NCBI GenBank assembly: GCA_009761415.1
Contig: QUOL01000001.1
Location: forward strand, 248,001 to 312,000
DNA: 64,000 bases
DNA from: Sarcomyxa edulis
Lineage: Eukaryota; Basidiomycota; Agaricomycetes; Agaricales; Mycenaceae
Reading direction: 5' to 3'
The position numbers and the translations under genes are program-made. The notes below the pieces were generated by a model. The model saw only the letters and a list, made by a program, of their open reading frames with translations. It was not told the origin of the DNA and made no database searches. Shown piece by piece: positions 1-12,864 of the stretch; positions within the stretch are counted from its first letter, which is position 1; every line of letters begins with the position of its first letter.

Positions 1-1717
1 TACTGGCTGATACGAAGAACGGAAAGATGGGGTTTACTTACATCAGACGTCATAGTTTGTGTTGGGAAGTCGATTTCTGGAGCTCGCCAGCGTCGTAATG
101 CGAGTCCTTTGTCGGTGATTGAATCGTCTGTCTCGTAATAGTATATTACAGAATCTGTGATGCGTTCGTGAGGCTGATAGGAAGATGATTGAATACGTAT
201 GTACAACGGCAGAAGAGAGTGTTGGCAGCTTACCATGCCTTCGACATGCCAGGTACCTTCGTGGTCTTGACCAGGGAGCAAGATATAATTGGCAGCCTGA
301 GACGATCTTGATGAAATATAACACCTCATCTAGTGTCATGACGCACTCACCTTGACTATGACTTTTAACCCTCTACCTCGATACACAGACCCCGCCATTG
401 AGTCATCCTGCGAGTAGAATTGAGACGGGTCGCTCCGTACACGTTGCCTTTCCATGTCCTTCTCTTCCTCCATAATTTGCTTAGCAGCCTCTTGTACCAT
501 CTTGTCTTGTCTCTGCGCAGCTAAAACCGCATTCCATTGACTCCGCGTGCATCCCTGTCTGACCTCCATCCTTTCGCGCCAGCGTTTCGCTATAAACAGT
601 CTTAGCAGCAACGAATGTAATGGAAAACACCATCCGACACTCACTAGCATCCGACTCCTCAGGGACGTACTCAAACAACAACGTCCTCTCAAAATGAGGT
701 AACACCAATAAGAACACCTTCTCAATCACCCTATACAGGTCAGGGTACTCCTCTCTCGTACCGAGCCCGTTGATGTAGGACTCGATGTGTACGTCCAGGC
801 CATCGTCGGATATGTGGAATATGGATGGGATCCAAGCGTATTTTGAGGTGAAGGGTATTTCCCAGTCGACTTCGGATTGGGGGAGGAGGTAGGCGGATGT
901 GTTGAATGCTTTAGGTGAGGAGTCGGAGGAGGAGTCGGAGGATGGGTTTGGGGTAGGGGTAGAGTCGTTGATGGTGGGTGTGACGCCTATCTCGTATGGA
1001 TCTGGGGGTGTCTTGTGAGTCAACAAAGTCAAGATGACGAAGATGGGAGAGACAATCTACATAGAGACGGGTGGATGAGGTCTTGAACCTTTCGATTACT
1101 TCCAGGATGAAAGTCCTTGGGCTCCGTTTTGGCGAGACGGTCGAGCTGATTGACCAGCTGGCCATAGCAATCAATGCATTATGGGTGCTGCGCTCTGAAG
1201 TTTGTCATATGCTTCAGACTCACCTCTCTATGAAGAGACACAGGGACTATTCCATCTGAAATGAACACGCCCACGTCTTCCTTGAGCTTTGGCGCGTAGA
1301 TGACAGCATCCCCTGCGCATCTGATGTACTTGAGAGCATTCAGAACGTCCTCGTCGATTTGTCTAAAGTCAAATGTCTGCTGCTCTGGTTCGTTTCCAAG
1401 GCGTATGGTATAGTCTAACAGGCGAATACGGCGCGCTTCATCTTCAAGCTCTCTGCATGACTGTCAGGTCTCAAAGCCCCAAGGATGGTTTAGTAGACAC
1501 ACCTGATGGCCGCAGACAGTTGCTCTCTACCCTTTGACTCGAAAGTGGGCTCCGCGTCGAGAAACTCCTGGGTCCATTTGTCCACTAGACGACCTGCGCC
1601 AAGCACCTTGAACACCCAGTCCTGTTTTGCCCGAATGGCATCCGTGAATTGGCCTAGTTTTTGTTTGATGATCTGTTTTTCCTTGAGGGCCTGTGCTATC
1701 TCCCAGCGGTCGCCCAT
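1..1717 (-). CDS. DUF4246 domain protein, partial (3' end outside window)
   Basis: At least four exons read right to left from ATG 1717. The first (1490-1717) carries an SxxKxxDW-like start with the run KQDWVFKVL followed by a Lys-Trp, as in DUF4246 proteins. A middle exon (about 1257-1440) encodes LNALKYIRCAGDAVIYAPK. The next (about 600-1015) holds the family block DVHIESYINGL followed by YRVIEKVFLLVLPHFERTL. Near 236-300 the frame reads ANYILLPGQDHEGTWHVEG, matching the GTWHVEGM motif. DUF4246 proteins are widespread in fungi and their biochemical role is not established; a dioxygenase-like fold has been suggested. A Ser/Asp-rich low-complexity insert lies around 900-960. The C-terminal third lies beyond base 1. 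The divergent homeobox gene starts about 220 bases to the right, so the two share a promoter region. Confidence 0.85.
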
Positions 1718-1940
1718 GCTAGTAGCACCTCATAAAGAGGACGGCTACTGATGGTCATTGCTGTGTCAGGGCCGATTGTCCCAAAAAGGACTCGGAACGC
1801 GCGTCGCGTTACACGATCATGTGACTGACGCGATAATTATTTGGTCCTTTGAATTCGATCGTTTGCTCGTCTGGGACCAATGCAAGATTTTACATAAATC
1901 CATTCCCCACATTTCTTTCCTCTTCCTCCTTCCAACTTTC

Positions 1941-3145
1941 ATGTCTCTCTCTCGCACTTCATCAACAGCTAGCGAAGATACCCTCGATAACACTAGCAAC
2001 AAAAACGTACGCACTCGCAAGAGGTTCTCCAGCGAACAACTCATGATGCTCGAACACCTTTTCCATCTCACTTCTCATCCTTCACGCGAAGAACGCGAAG
2101 TAGTAGCAAAGCAAGGAGAAATGTACGATTTCCATCTCATTTCCCCTCGTGTTCGACACGCATCGTCTCCCTATGACTCACACTAACGCGTGTCTTCTCC
2201 TCGTGTAGGGAATATCGATCAGTGACTATCTGGTTTCAGAACAAACGACAGATGGAACGTAAAGTCGCGCTTCACATCAACCCCAACACGTCCCCACACC
2301 CTCACCCACTCTTATCATCATCACCATTCGCGCCAGGACCAACGACAACGACCCGAAGCCATTCAACCACCTCTACCTCCTCATCAAGATCAAGACCATC
2401 CCTAGACCGTATCGCCGCACGTTCAGAACTACGTTCACCACAAACACCCACACGTCGTTCCCCACCAGACCCCAACGCGTCCCTATGGGATAACATGCCT
2501 TCATCACCCTTGGGTCCATCGGGCTCCGTCAGCCCTTCCAGAGATTGGGATTACGAATACGTCGAGTTCGTGGGGAAGATTCGGGGAAGTACTAGAGGGA
2601 GGAGGTATCAGCCTGGGGGGACAAAGAGAACCTTGGAGTGGGCTTGTGCGGCTGCTAGGCTTGCGGAGAATGGGGGGATTGATGGCGATGATAGTAGTGA
2701 TCTGCCTATTCGGGACTCCAGTCGGAACAGACGCGATTCCGGTTCTCATTCTCACTCTCATTCGAAACACGATTCTATGGATATGGGAGACGAAACGGAA
2801 GAGGATATCGAAGAGGCCATTACTCCGGAAAGCACCTTAGGATCGGGGGATTCCAGGTGGACGGCGACTAGTAGCGGTGCTGTGACGCGTACGGGTACTG
2901 GCGGCGGTACTCTGGCGCGTGCCGGTACTGGCGGCGCTTTGATGCGTACTGGAAGCGGCGCTCTAATGCGTGTTGGGAGCGGCGCTCCTGCTGTACCCAC
3001 ACCCATGGGATACGGGACGACCAAGACCAGCACCACACCCACCAACACCGCGTCACAGAAAGGCATGGACGTGAACATGGATTTGGATCTGGACGACGAA
3101 ACGATGAGGGCTGCCTTGGCGTTATGTGGACTTGGCCGACGATGA
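1941..3145 (+). CDS. Homeobox transcription factor
   Basis: Two exons, 1941-2122 and 2209-3145, joined across an 86-base GT..AG intron, give 372 residues. The homeodomain lies at about residues 15-75. It starts at RTRKRFSSEQLMMLEHLF, spans the intron, and ends in the recognition helix SVTIWFQNKRQMERK with the invariant W, F, N and R. The intron falls just before helix 3. The rest of the protein is Ser/Thr/Pro-rich and probably disordered, with an acidic patch near residue 290 and an imperfect Gly-Thr/Ser repeat (RTGTGGG, RAGTGGA, RTGSGA, RVGSGA) from about 2881 to 2990. Homeodomain proteins of this class in mushrooms regulate development and fruiting; no specific ortholog can be named from sequence alone. 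The ATG at 1941 was chosen because the frame upstream has no better context and the domain then lies close to the N terminus. Confidence 0.9.
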
Positions 3146-4850
3146 TGTTCCTACGATATCGATGTCAGTGGATGATGGACGATATCGGTGAGGAGGCGGA
3201 AAAAGAAATGGATTTTTTGTTTGCTTTTTTTGTGGATAAGTAATTATATAATCGCAATGTCTGATATATAGTAGATCTGAAAAGGATTTGAATGCAACTT
3301 GGATATGATTTTTTGCTTGTTGTCGCCTTGACTTGAAAGTTAGTGTGGCGCGTCCGAGTCCGAGTCCGCAATCATGACCTGAGCTCACGATCCGCTCTCA
3401 AGTTGATTGCTACATGGCATGAGCAGTCTCCTGAGGTTAAGATGACGGATAAGGAGTCATTACACCTGCGCAGTTAGACCTGAGCAATACGCATAGAACG
3501 GAACTTCTACGGTCACGGTCGAGTTTGTGCAAGGAACATGCCGGAACGTATATCAACTCTCTCGGTTTTGTGGCTTGGGTTACGGTACTTGAGACAACCT
3601 TTTTGAATTGACGTCTTTGTAGATCATCACTATCGAGGAATTATAGGGACCTCTTGAAATATGAGCCCTCGATGGCCCATCACTCTGCACTGGACGTTAT
3701 ACAGAGATGGATCGACGTCTGTGTCGGTGGAGCATCATGATTGACGAGGTTCATTCGGATGGTATACTGCCAGTGAGTTGATGAAGATCTTGGATGATAC
3801 ACCACTGTCATTTGCACCGAGCATAGGGAATTTGGGGGCCGTTGATGGTATGCACGTTGATCGGAGATTGTTCTGTTCAAAGTCTTGTTGAGTGTGTAGG
3901 GGGAAATTTAATGATCATGTCAACACAAGGTCCCAACGGGCGACGCCTGACGTCTTCAACCGCAGAACCAGGATGCATATCTCGCGAATAATGAGCGAGG
4001 ACAATCTTGCCAAATGTTGTGGGATAGGACTTTGCATGAGTAATTGCCAAGACGAGCGATGGTATCAGTGTTGATGGCACCAACGACACCTGAAGTGAGA
4101 TATATCTTTGAGGAAAGAGCGGAAGGGGTCTCGAATAGTGGAAATGGCACAGCCGTTCTGTGCCTAACATACATATATCAGGCGGGACCCGACATTGCCT
4201 TGAAGCTGAACCATTGGGAGGAAACGAGATTGTCACCGACTGACGTTGGCTTCAACGACAAGACATTCAAAGTATCCGGACAACGTCGAGGAAGACCCGA
4301 AAGGATGACGCAGTCACGCATTCCTGACACCCGTTCGTTGACATCAGTTCAGACGTGGCAATCAGAGCTAACGTGAATGATGATCACGACCGCTCTGTAT
4401 CGGACGTTTGAAAGATGCGTTGAACTCAGCGCCATCTTGAAGGTCGATCAATGGAACCGAACTTCGGTCTCGAGGAAAAGGCGGTAATGCAACAGAAACA
4501 ATGTTCATAGTTCCTGAGTCAATTTGAACGCCGATCCGATTGCGAGGAAGCATTTCAGCGAACACCGAGGAACGAAGGCCCGAGTCCTTGGGATATTGAA
4601 GAGTCAAATGCCTTGACTCTGAGACCGCAGTCATTCTGCACTTGGCACGCCCTTGAAGAACAGCAACGCGAGCATGGGGAGCATCTGGGGAGTTCCTGGA
4701 CAAATTTGTGTACATTCAGACGTGTCAAAAAAAGATACAGCAAAGCAGTTGGAGAGCATAAAGCAAGAGTAGATGGTTTTGATATCAGAAGTTAGTAGAA
4801 AGGCATCGGGAGAAAGTCATAAAAGGAAGAGAAAGAAATCATACACATCA
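3146..4850. other. 1.7 kb between homeobox gene and RdRP, no confident gene
   Basis: No recognisable protein. Several frames on the minus strand between about 3880 and 4715 stay open for 70-119 codons and have fairly protein-like composition (for example FPRDRSSVPLIDLQDG near 4430-4480), but they do not join into one model and match nothing I know. A diverged or degraded gene is possible. Confidence 0.4.
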
Positions 4851-7800
4851 CTAAGTCGTTTCGTCATTAGTACGGACCACGTTCATCGCCCTCATATACG
4901 AGGCGGGTATCTTCTTTGCTTCGTCGAAGATTCGGGTAGACGGAGCAATTCCACCTTTACTGGCACGCGCCTTGAGAAGACAAAGGTCTCTGTATGCAAC
5001 GGCATATCCGAAATTGGCGGTGAGACTGTAGGCGTAGGAGGCCTTGACCTCATCGAGATTCGGAATAGTGAGAAGTGGACCTACGCCTTCGGCAAATTGA
5101 CGAGCGACAAGATAGTTTTTGTCGTCTTGGGCTTTGGCCGGTAAAGTGCTTTTCTTCTTTGGGGACCGTTTCGTGGGTGATAGTGTCGAGGAGGTTCGGG
5201 AAAGATTTATATACATGGACTGGTACTCCTTTCGCGCTTCGCAGACATGCTTTTCGAGCAATGTCAATTCATCTTGGTAAAGGTCTCCGAGGCTAGTATC
5301 CAGAGGTGTGCCCGAGCTCAAAGCTCGGTCTCGGCTCCATTCTTTTATTGCCAATACTGCCTTTTTCGCCTCTTGGTAAGGCCGCAGGAGATCAGGGTCG
5401 TTGTTGTACATCTTGGCCTGCCAGCTAGCCGGGAGTGTATCGTATTCACCAAGCAAGTTATCCCTTTGTTCTTGACCAGCAACGACTAAGCCGTCTAAGA
5501 CGAACTCGGAGAGCGATTTTTGTCGATGCGGAGCAAACCGCCCAGACGTGGTCTCACTGTCGATAGGCTCCATGCAGCGAGGACGATAATAACGAGAATA
5601 CTCCCGGCTGTCCTTCGCGAAGACTTCGGGTTTGAGACGAAGCCCAGTTTTCCCTGAGTCAAGGAGGGTTGAACCGCTGCGTCATAGCCAGGAGATCAGT
5701 CAACGCCGAAGATGCAAAAAGGATAATGACGAACATGTCTGCGATGCGAAGGGTGCGGAGATCGTCGTAGCCGTAGGTATAAACACAGACGTCGTGAAAG
5801 TTTGAATAGATCCCAACTTTTGTGTCTGCAAGACCAAGAAGAAGGACATTCTGAAACTCCTCCTGGGCCTTCTTGGGAGATAGTTTTCCGGTTCGCTGGT
5901 CAAAGTCGGGTACTCGCTCGACCTCTCGTTCAAAATTTGCCTCGACTAAATCATCGGGCATGGGGCGGAATGTCGATTTGGTTTTGTCAAATCCCCCGAC
6001 AATAAGAGATGACCAGAATAGGATCAGATCATCTGTGTAGGTCGATATTAATAATATAAGAACGGCCGACGAGCTAGAGAACTTACCGCCATCACAATCT
6101 AAAGGTGAAAAATCTCTGGGTCACCACGGAAAACACGATACACGATAAAGAAAAACACACCTCCTCCCGAGAAGTAGTTTGTAGCAGCGCGTGTACCCTT
6201 GGTGGAAACAATAATCACGTCGACCCACGGTGCGAGGTCGGGATGATCAATAGCAGTGACCTGAGAGTAAACTACGTGAGAAAGCCAATCTGAGTCTTGG
6301 ATGAGATATGAAAACTGACTTGTCCCATGTCAGCTGGGAGTCGGATTGGATACCTTCCAAGCTGCTCTGTTTAAGTATACGAGGGTTAAAAATTGAGGGG
6401 AGGATTACTCACAATCACTTCGCCGGTAAGAACATAGAAGCATGCAAGGGTGGTAGGGTCAACAAAAGGTTGGCTGGACCGGTAATAGATCTGACCCTCC
6501 TCAAGAACGCCCAAAGGGTCTGGAAAACGTCTTGGTCAACATCATCAGTGCTGAGTATCGAAAAAGACTAACCAGGGACAACAAGGGCCTCGAGAGATTC
6601 CGGGACAGGAATATGGAATTTTTTGACGGACGCATCGATAGCCAGAGTGATGATATGTTTCAAGTTTTCCCACACGACTTTGGAGGAGCTCGGATGGAAA
6701 CCTGATTGGAGGAGCTCGACAGTCGATTCGTGAAGAGACAATGGATTTCCCGAAAAGTCGTTGCGACCAGAGTATATGGCTGGCTCGCTATCGATCTCCG
6801 AGTCGACTGGTTCATCTTCGTGGCCCCAATCACGACCTTGAAGACCAAGGACCCGACTAGCGCCCCGAGCCAGCCTTTGTGTTCTGGCTCCAGAGACGTG
6901 ACCGACTTTCTCTACAGCATGCCATAGATCAACCATGGCATTGTGTTTTGTCCAATCTGTCAGTGCCTTGAATTCCTCGCGAAGACCCTGTTCCATCAAT
7001 GAAATGAATACCTCATCAGGTACGCCATTGTGAGAGAGGTTAATGATTGACTGGGTCGAGAGAGTGGTGGGCCCGTTAGGCTTTGAAGCACACAAGAGAT
7101 CCAAGATTCGATGGGCTCTGTCGAGCGGTCTGGGGAGATCGATTTTATTCTGGGATTCTCGAATCCAGATGCGAGGAGGTTGCATGTGATCATGGTCAGT
7201 TGGATGCAACATCCACATACCCTTTGCACCCGCAATACGACCCTGGACAGCGCAAGGGCGGCTGGAATAGCTGAATTTCTTTGTAATCATAACGAGAGCA
7301 GCTCCGTTGATGAAGCCACAGCCGTCAGTCATAACCTTTTCCGCAGGAGCCTTCCCTTGGTCGGGTGTCCAATCAGAGGCATCTACATGAGAAATATCAG
7401 GGTCACTAGATGGTGATAGAATGAGGGAAGTCAAACGGACAGATATCAGGTATATAGAATATATTTTCGTCAGCAAATTCAATTGCAGGCAAGGAGTTGG
7501 ATAACCCAAGACTCCAACGTGACGACCACTTGCTGATTGGCTGCATCGACATATGTCGATATTAGCAATGATACTGTAAACGAATAAAGGGGAATCGACG
7601 AACCTGTCTCGAATTCCTTGACGGTGGATTATGCCATTGTACAAAAGCATCGAAGGGAAGACGATACTGATCACCAAATATATCGCCTGGTCCACGTTCA
7701 AAATCCTGATCTGTTTCTACTAGGTAAACACCATTGTCTTTGGCGTGGAAAGGAACAAAAACGCGGCCACAAAGAACAAACTTGCGGCAAAAGAACTTCT

Positions 7801-9620
7801 TGACTGAATCAAGCTGCTTCATCATCAGATCTTTCGACACGCGGACCTGAAGGAGTCGTCTTGAGCCTAGAAAACGTGCGAAGCGATTTGATCGTCTCTT
7901 CTCCAATGGCTCGAGATGCACAACGAAGGGATCGCCGGGTTTATTGTTGTTAGGAACTAGACGCGCGATTTGTTGGATTTGGCCCCCATGCCAGTCAGGA
8001 TCTCCTCTAAAAGCACCTTGGAGTCCGAGACCGCGTCCTGCATTCTCGAGGATGGCAGTTTGCTCTCGGTCGAGCTCTTCCCAGATGGAAAGATCAGGTG
8101 CGCTCGTGAGGGGTTTGTCGCGCATAGTGGATGATACACGATAAGCAGATTCGGCATTTGGGCCAGTGAGATCTGCCAATTTGGCAGATACGTCACTCCA
8201 AGTCCATAGGCCTGTGGATACGCCGCGGGCACACTCATACTGTGTACCCCATGCGATATTCTTTGCGTCCATGGCTTTCTGGATATCAGGGTGATGGGCA
8301 ATGATGCCCACGTCCAGTTCAAGTCCGAACGGTCCTTGAAGTATGCCGGGCTGGACAGCTGGAACTGGCTCCTTTTTAGGAGCGGTAGATGGGAATTCAA
8401 ACTTGGGGGTATTGGCATTGAGATCGAATATGGGTGCTGGAACAGCACGAGGGACATCGAAAGGATTGTCGGCCGTTGTGGAGGGTGGCGGATGAGGATG
8501 GGCAGAGAACACGTCGCACATACTGTCGGAGGGAGTTGGAAGAGCCTTGCACTGAGGTGAGCTCATAAGAACATCACAGAATTGAGGCTGAGGGAATTGT
8601 AATATCGTTGAATCTGTTTTTCGTTGTTTTGACAGATGTTCATCCTTGACAGGTGAAGGTTCACGAGAGTTCGTGTCGCGTTTACGGTGATTCACGCCAG
8701 AAACTGATCCAGAGCTTTGGCCAAGGTCGACAAAGGAGCTTGCGTTCGAGGCAATCACCCAAGATCCAGACGAGAAGGAGGAACTCGAATTCGTTCGTGA
8801 GGATGCCGAATTTTGCCTCGTTCGGGGGGGAGGCATCTCGGGATACATCAACACTGGTAGAACATAAGTAACTGGCACCATCATTGACAGATCAGGTGAT
8901 ATACGTACTCTTCGATACTGGCGATATACACATATTTATCAGTATATAAACAACAGAGAACGAAATGAACAAGCGTACCTTGATCCTCTTCAGCATCCGG
9001 ATCGTCATCGAGGCGCCGCTTGCCCTTGCATTCAGCCGTAGGTAAACATTCACTTCCGGTAGATCTCGGGGAATTTGTACAAACCTTTTGGTACAACGCT
9101 AAATGCGGAGATCTCACTTCTGAAAGCTCACTGCTCGCGCTTTCGATAAGACTAGAAGATGTTCTACCCCTTCTTACTGTAACATTGGACGATGGTGCCT
9201 TCGTTGGGGACGGCGGAGGAGCTATCCGGTCTAAGTTTCGTCTTGATATGGTACTGATATGAGCCGATACTTACATGTCTGATCAGACTCTGGGTAGTCT
9301 AGTTCCAAGAATTGGAACGCTTCCCCGATCTTGTCTGCACGCCCCAAAGGCGTCCCACTAGCGACAATCTTGACAGGTGAAGTATTGGGTGTTTCTGTGC
9401 ATCAGATAAATACTAACATAATGGAATGCGTACAGAGACGGTTCCACTTGCCTGCCAGATTGTTCGCCTCAGTACGATACTCCTCGTCGTCACTGGAATC
9501 ACCCCAGAAATTATCTGAGTCTGAGTCGGGCTGGTTTGATAGATATGTCAAGATATGTCATGATGCTGTATACTTGAAACGTACCAAGACATCGACTTTC
9601 ATCGGTGTCTGAGGCGCCAT
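4851..9620 (-). CDS. RNA-dependent RNA polymerase, QDE-1/RDR type
   Basis: Many-exon gene for a cellular RdRP, which copies single-stranded RNA into dsRNA for small-RNA silencing. From N to C terminus: an acidic disordered part (9620 to about 8600); a domain with RLLQVRVSKDLMMKQLDSVK (about 7800) and GRVFVPFHAKDNGVYLVETD; then MTDGCGFINGAALVMI and GRIAGAKGMWMLHP (about 7190-7330); GVLEEGQIYYRSSQPFVDPT; RYPIRLPADMGQ joined to VTAIDHPDLAPWVDVIIVST; and the catalytic loop GGDCDGDD built across introns near 6170 and 6090 (family consensus DxDGD). Then come VGIYSNFHDVCVYTYGYDDL and LLDSGKTGLRLKPEVF, joined across an intron at 5677-5734, and a helical C-terminal domain ending at 4851. All motifs are intact, so it looks functional. 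One intron near 9400-9450 seems to be GC..AG. Start 9620 (MAPQTPMKVDVL) is tentative; coding-like frames continue upstream to about 10420. Confidence 0.88.
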
Positions 9621-10691
9621 GACTGGAATTCAGTAGTTGTGCAAGTGGTGGTATCAATTTGACTTGTTATCGCATTCACAATCGTCCTTCGAACGGCTGA
9701 CTCCTGAGCGCTGAGGTATGAATAGCAACTTTCACTTGTGACAGTCGAGAATTCGAAGGATCTTTGCTTCCAAACGCGTGAGCCCCTGCAGGCCTAGGGT
9801 TGAGCGGCGGAGACCCGGTGGGGGTCGGCGTTGATCTCGACGCGTCGCACGTCGACTTGGAGTCTTGGACGGCCACCATCCCTGATGGACTTGTCAAACG
9901 ACTGGTCTGTCGAAAAACGGCATACTTGCATCTTCATCTGATTCGTTCTGGAATTTGAAACCTACTTTCTGAAATAGATATCCTCGTGTGGCTTCAAAAA
10001 TGTTGTTTTCTGTGAGTGGTACAAACATCATGTTTTGTTGGCAATGTTCAATAGTTGATACCTTTCCAGGTCATACAGGCATGTGCTTCAGGTTTCGAAG
10101 CCTATCCTGATCTCTGGCGTATCTGCATAGGAGACGGAGAAGTGACCTTCGAACCACCGCAGGATGCTATGTAGAATTGCGGGAGGATGAAGTGGCGGTC
10201 CTGGATCCTTCATCCTAAGCTCAAGGATCATCGTCGAGCTATATCGTGTTCGACCCACCGTTCTGGTGTCGTTCATCATGCTGATATTCTCACAAGCCCT
10301 TCTCTTTGAGATCCATGCGGAAAAATTGACTACCCCAGATTGCTTCCGAACCCAATCAATTAGGTTCTCGAGTTTCCTCGTCAATGGACTACGGAGGTAA
10401 GCATTGCGTTTGCCCTTCAATGCGGAGCTTTCTAGTACTTAGGACATCACGGCCATTTCAGAGCCTACCTTCGGTTCTTCAGAGCGAGCTGACTCTATGC
10501 TGATATTGTTGATCGATTGGCAGTGAATGATACGCTTACTCCTTAGATCAATTCGGTATGATGGTATCAAGAGAAGGATGCGTTACGGCGTTAGCCAGCA
10601 TGCTTTATTAATGTAGGTCTCATACTTAAGGTTGGCATTCTACGAACCAACTAACTCCCCCTCTTCTTCAAAAGGTTTCACTCTCCATGAG
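9621..10691. other. Region upstream of RdRP; possible extra N-terminal exons
   Basis: Two minus-strand frames here look protein-coding: 9740-9897 (Ser/Pro-rich, reads GSPPLNPRPAGAHAFGSKD) and 10088-10420 (110 codons, contains PGPPLHPPAILHSILRWFEG). They could be 5' exons of the RdRP gene or a separate small gene. I could not find splice sites that join them in frame to the exon starting at 9620. Confidence 0.35.
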
Positions 10692-12390
10692 ATGGCCGCC
10701 GACTTGTCGCCCGCTCAAGTGGAATCCCTGCTAGGCACTGAAAACACACGGAACCTGGTAAACTGCTTCCTCAAACATCTTCTAAACGTGTACTGAGAAG
10801 AGCAGGTGTTGGCGTCTACCGCCTTGATTCTCTATGAATACCTCACCACACTTGATGAGGAGGTGAGATGGCCGATATCTCTCTGCTGTGCATAATCTTG
10901 CCAACATCATTCCTCCAGATCGAATACTTTTGGACTGGGCCTTGTACTACTTCGAAACTACTGTATCTTTGTGTAAGCTATTCGTTCGCACTGAATTCGT
11001 ACTTGTAAACTTGACTTGGCTCATCTGATTCCAGAATCGATATCTTCCTCCGATTGTTGTAATGTGGATACGCTTATTCTTCTCACTGAGACCCACTGCT
11101 GAATAACTACTGTGACGAAAGGCTCACGTTCATATGTAAGTCCATAAAACGGCGCATCTATCATGGTCTGACTGTTCCTTGCAGGTCTTTTCACTCCCAA
11201 TCTATCTTTGTCTGTCAGTCTCTCATAAGCTCTTCCTAGCGGTCAGCGTTACTCATCAGTCTATAGTTGTAAGACTGTCTAGCCGTCACGCTCTGGATGC
11301 GAAACTGATCATATTCCGTAGTTGTGACGCCACGATAAAGGGAGTTGCCTTTATCAACTTGGCAGCCTTGACAATCGTACAAGGTGCACGATCTTGCAAA
11401 TCACTGAAAATAACATCACTCATCTGTTCGTGTCGTTTAGCCATACTGGTTCTTCGGATCTGGTACCTCTACTCGCGTGACAGTGGCATCAGGCTGATGA
11501 CGGTCGGTATCTTTGTTCTGTGTACTACGCTCTCGTTTGCGTTCCTCGGGATTTCCCTCAAGAGTCTGCACTCCGTGAAAGTCCTACAGATCCATGGAAC
11601 GCGACTCATTGGTTGCTCGGCCCCGCCTTCCCAAAGTCTGGGGAAAGTATTCGTACCTTCTCTCGTCCTTCACACGTACCTCTATCTCTTGACGACGTAC
11701 AAAACATTGAAAGAGACGAGGTCGCTTCATAGCGCTCCTCTTCGTATGCGTTTCCTACGAGAGTACGTCTGCATCCTCTCGGTCTCGTTACATGATAATG
11801 ATTGGTGGCATTTTAGTGGGGGGTTGTTCTACAGTGTCGTTTTTGGTAAGACAAGCTTCCATGCCATGTTAATTTTTCCTCAGAATGACGCGTCTCTAGT
11901 TGTTGTAGGATTCACTGCTATCGCGTCCTTCTTCGTCGATGCCCCAAAAGTAAGCTGTGTTACTTGTCACCCTCAGAGCGCCATCCTAAACTCTCCTAAT
12001 AAGATCAACTTACCCGCGATCTACTCAAAGTAGATAGTTCTTTACTTCTATCGCACTTTCACTGATCGCCTGCTTTGTTTTAGCTTCATGCTCACTATCG
12101 CTTCTATCTCAGTCTCACGCCTTATGTTGAGCATCCATTCACTCGCCGACCATCTAGGGACCGAGGACGCATGGCTTCTCAATTTTACTGAATTGAGCCG
12201 CGTACACTGGAAAGAAGGCGTGCGTAAAGGCGAGATCATTGTTGAAGTCAACCATCAGGATTGTGATGATGTGGAACTGGGTTCTTTGGCCTGCCCAACT
12301 AGTTCTACTCGGGTTGCTTTGAAGACCACTCGCATTGGCATGTCGAATGATCCATCTCAGACCCTGAGCGGACCGACTTGGAGACCGTAA
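10692..12390 (+). CDS. DUF6533 multi-pass membrane protein, copy 1
   Basis: Interrupted gene with about eight exons. The first, from ATG 10692, reads MAADLSPAQVESLLGTEN; then VLASTALILYEYLTTLDEE, IEYFWTGPCTTSKLLYLC and NRYLPPIVVMWIRLF follow on separate short exons. This is the N-terminal signature of the basidiomycete DUF6533 family (YEYLTTLDxE-ExFW-NRY). Later exons contain hydrophobic segments (AILVLRIWYLYSRDSG; VPSLVLHTYLYLLTTYKTLK), a luminal-type Cys loop, and a last membrane helix ISVSRLMLSIHSLADHLG before a polar tail ending TWRP. The predicted topology is about seven membrane spans. The function of the family is unknown; it is greatly expanded in mushrooms. The gene is followed head to tail by a close paralog. 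All exon joins I could check were GT..AG and in frame, but the middle exons (11179-11400) are less certain. Confidence 0.75.
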
Positions 12391-12864
12391 TACTCTGGTG
12401 GGTCCAAGACCTCAATTCCTATCGTCTACAATATGTCAACGAGTGTTTATCTTATGCAGTGTTTCGCGACTCTAATAATTCCCTGTCGTGATTCGGAATA
12501 CATAGGCTATGCATTCTAGATGCTCGAACTGCTTTGCTTGATGATCACTGCTTCAAACTGCCGATACACTCCGTCCGGATGTTCAGGATCATGCAATCGG
12601 ACACTACGGGCTGCGTCGCGACCCAAAACAGCTGCGTATCCCTCCTTAGTATGAACCTTCCCGCTTCATCGCAGATGCTGCTTTATTGCCACCTTGTCAT
12701 CAGCTTCGTGATGATCTTCCCGTCAGACACGATGCAATGTCTTTAGATCAAGACAGGGCATACTTATACACATGAATCTCAAGCAATCCTCATCATTCTT
12801 GCTCTTCGTTCCCTGCTGTGCAGTCTCTCTTTATTGTCTTCCTGAGCGTTGTGGTCCGAATTCC
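12391..12864. other. Spacer between the two DUF6533 genes
   Basis: Contains the presumed terminator region of copy 1 and promoter of copy 2. Short open frames only; nothing recognisable. Confidence 0.5.

Noticed and set aside
5659..5740. Apparent frameshift in the RdRP gene
   Set aside because: The frame change disappears when the 58-base intron 5677-5734 is removed; the join restores the family block LLDSGKTGLR.
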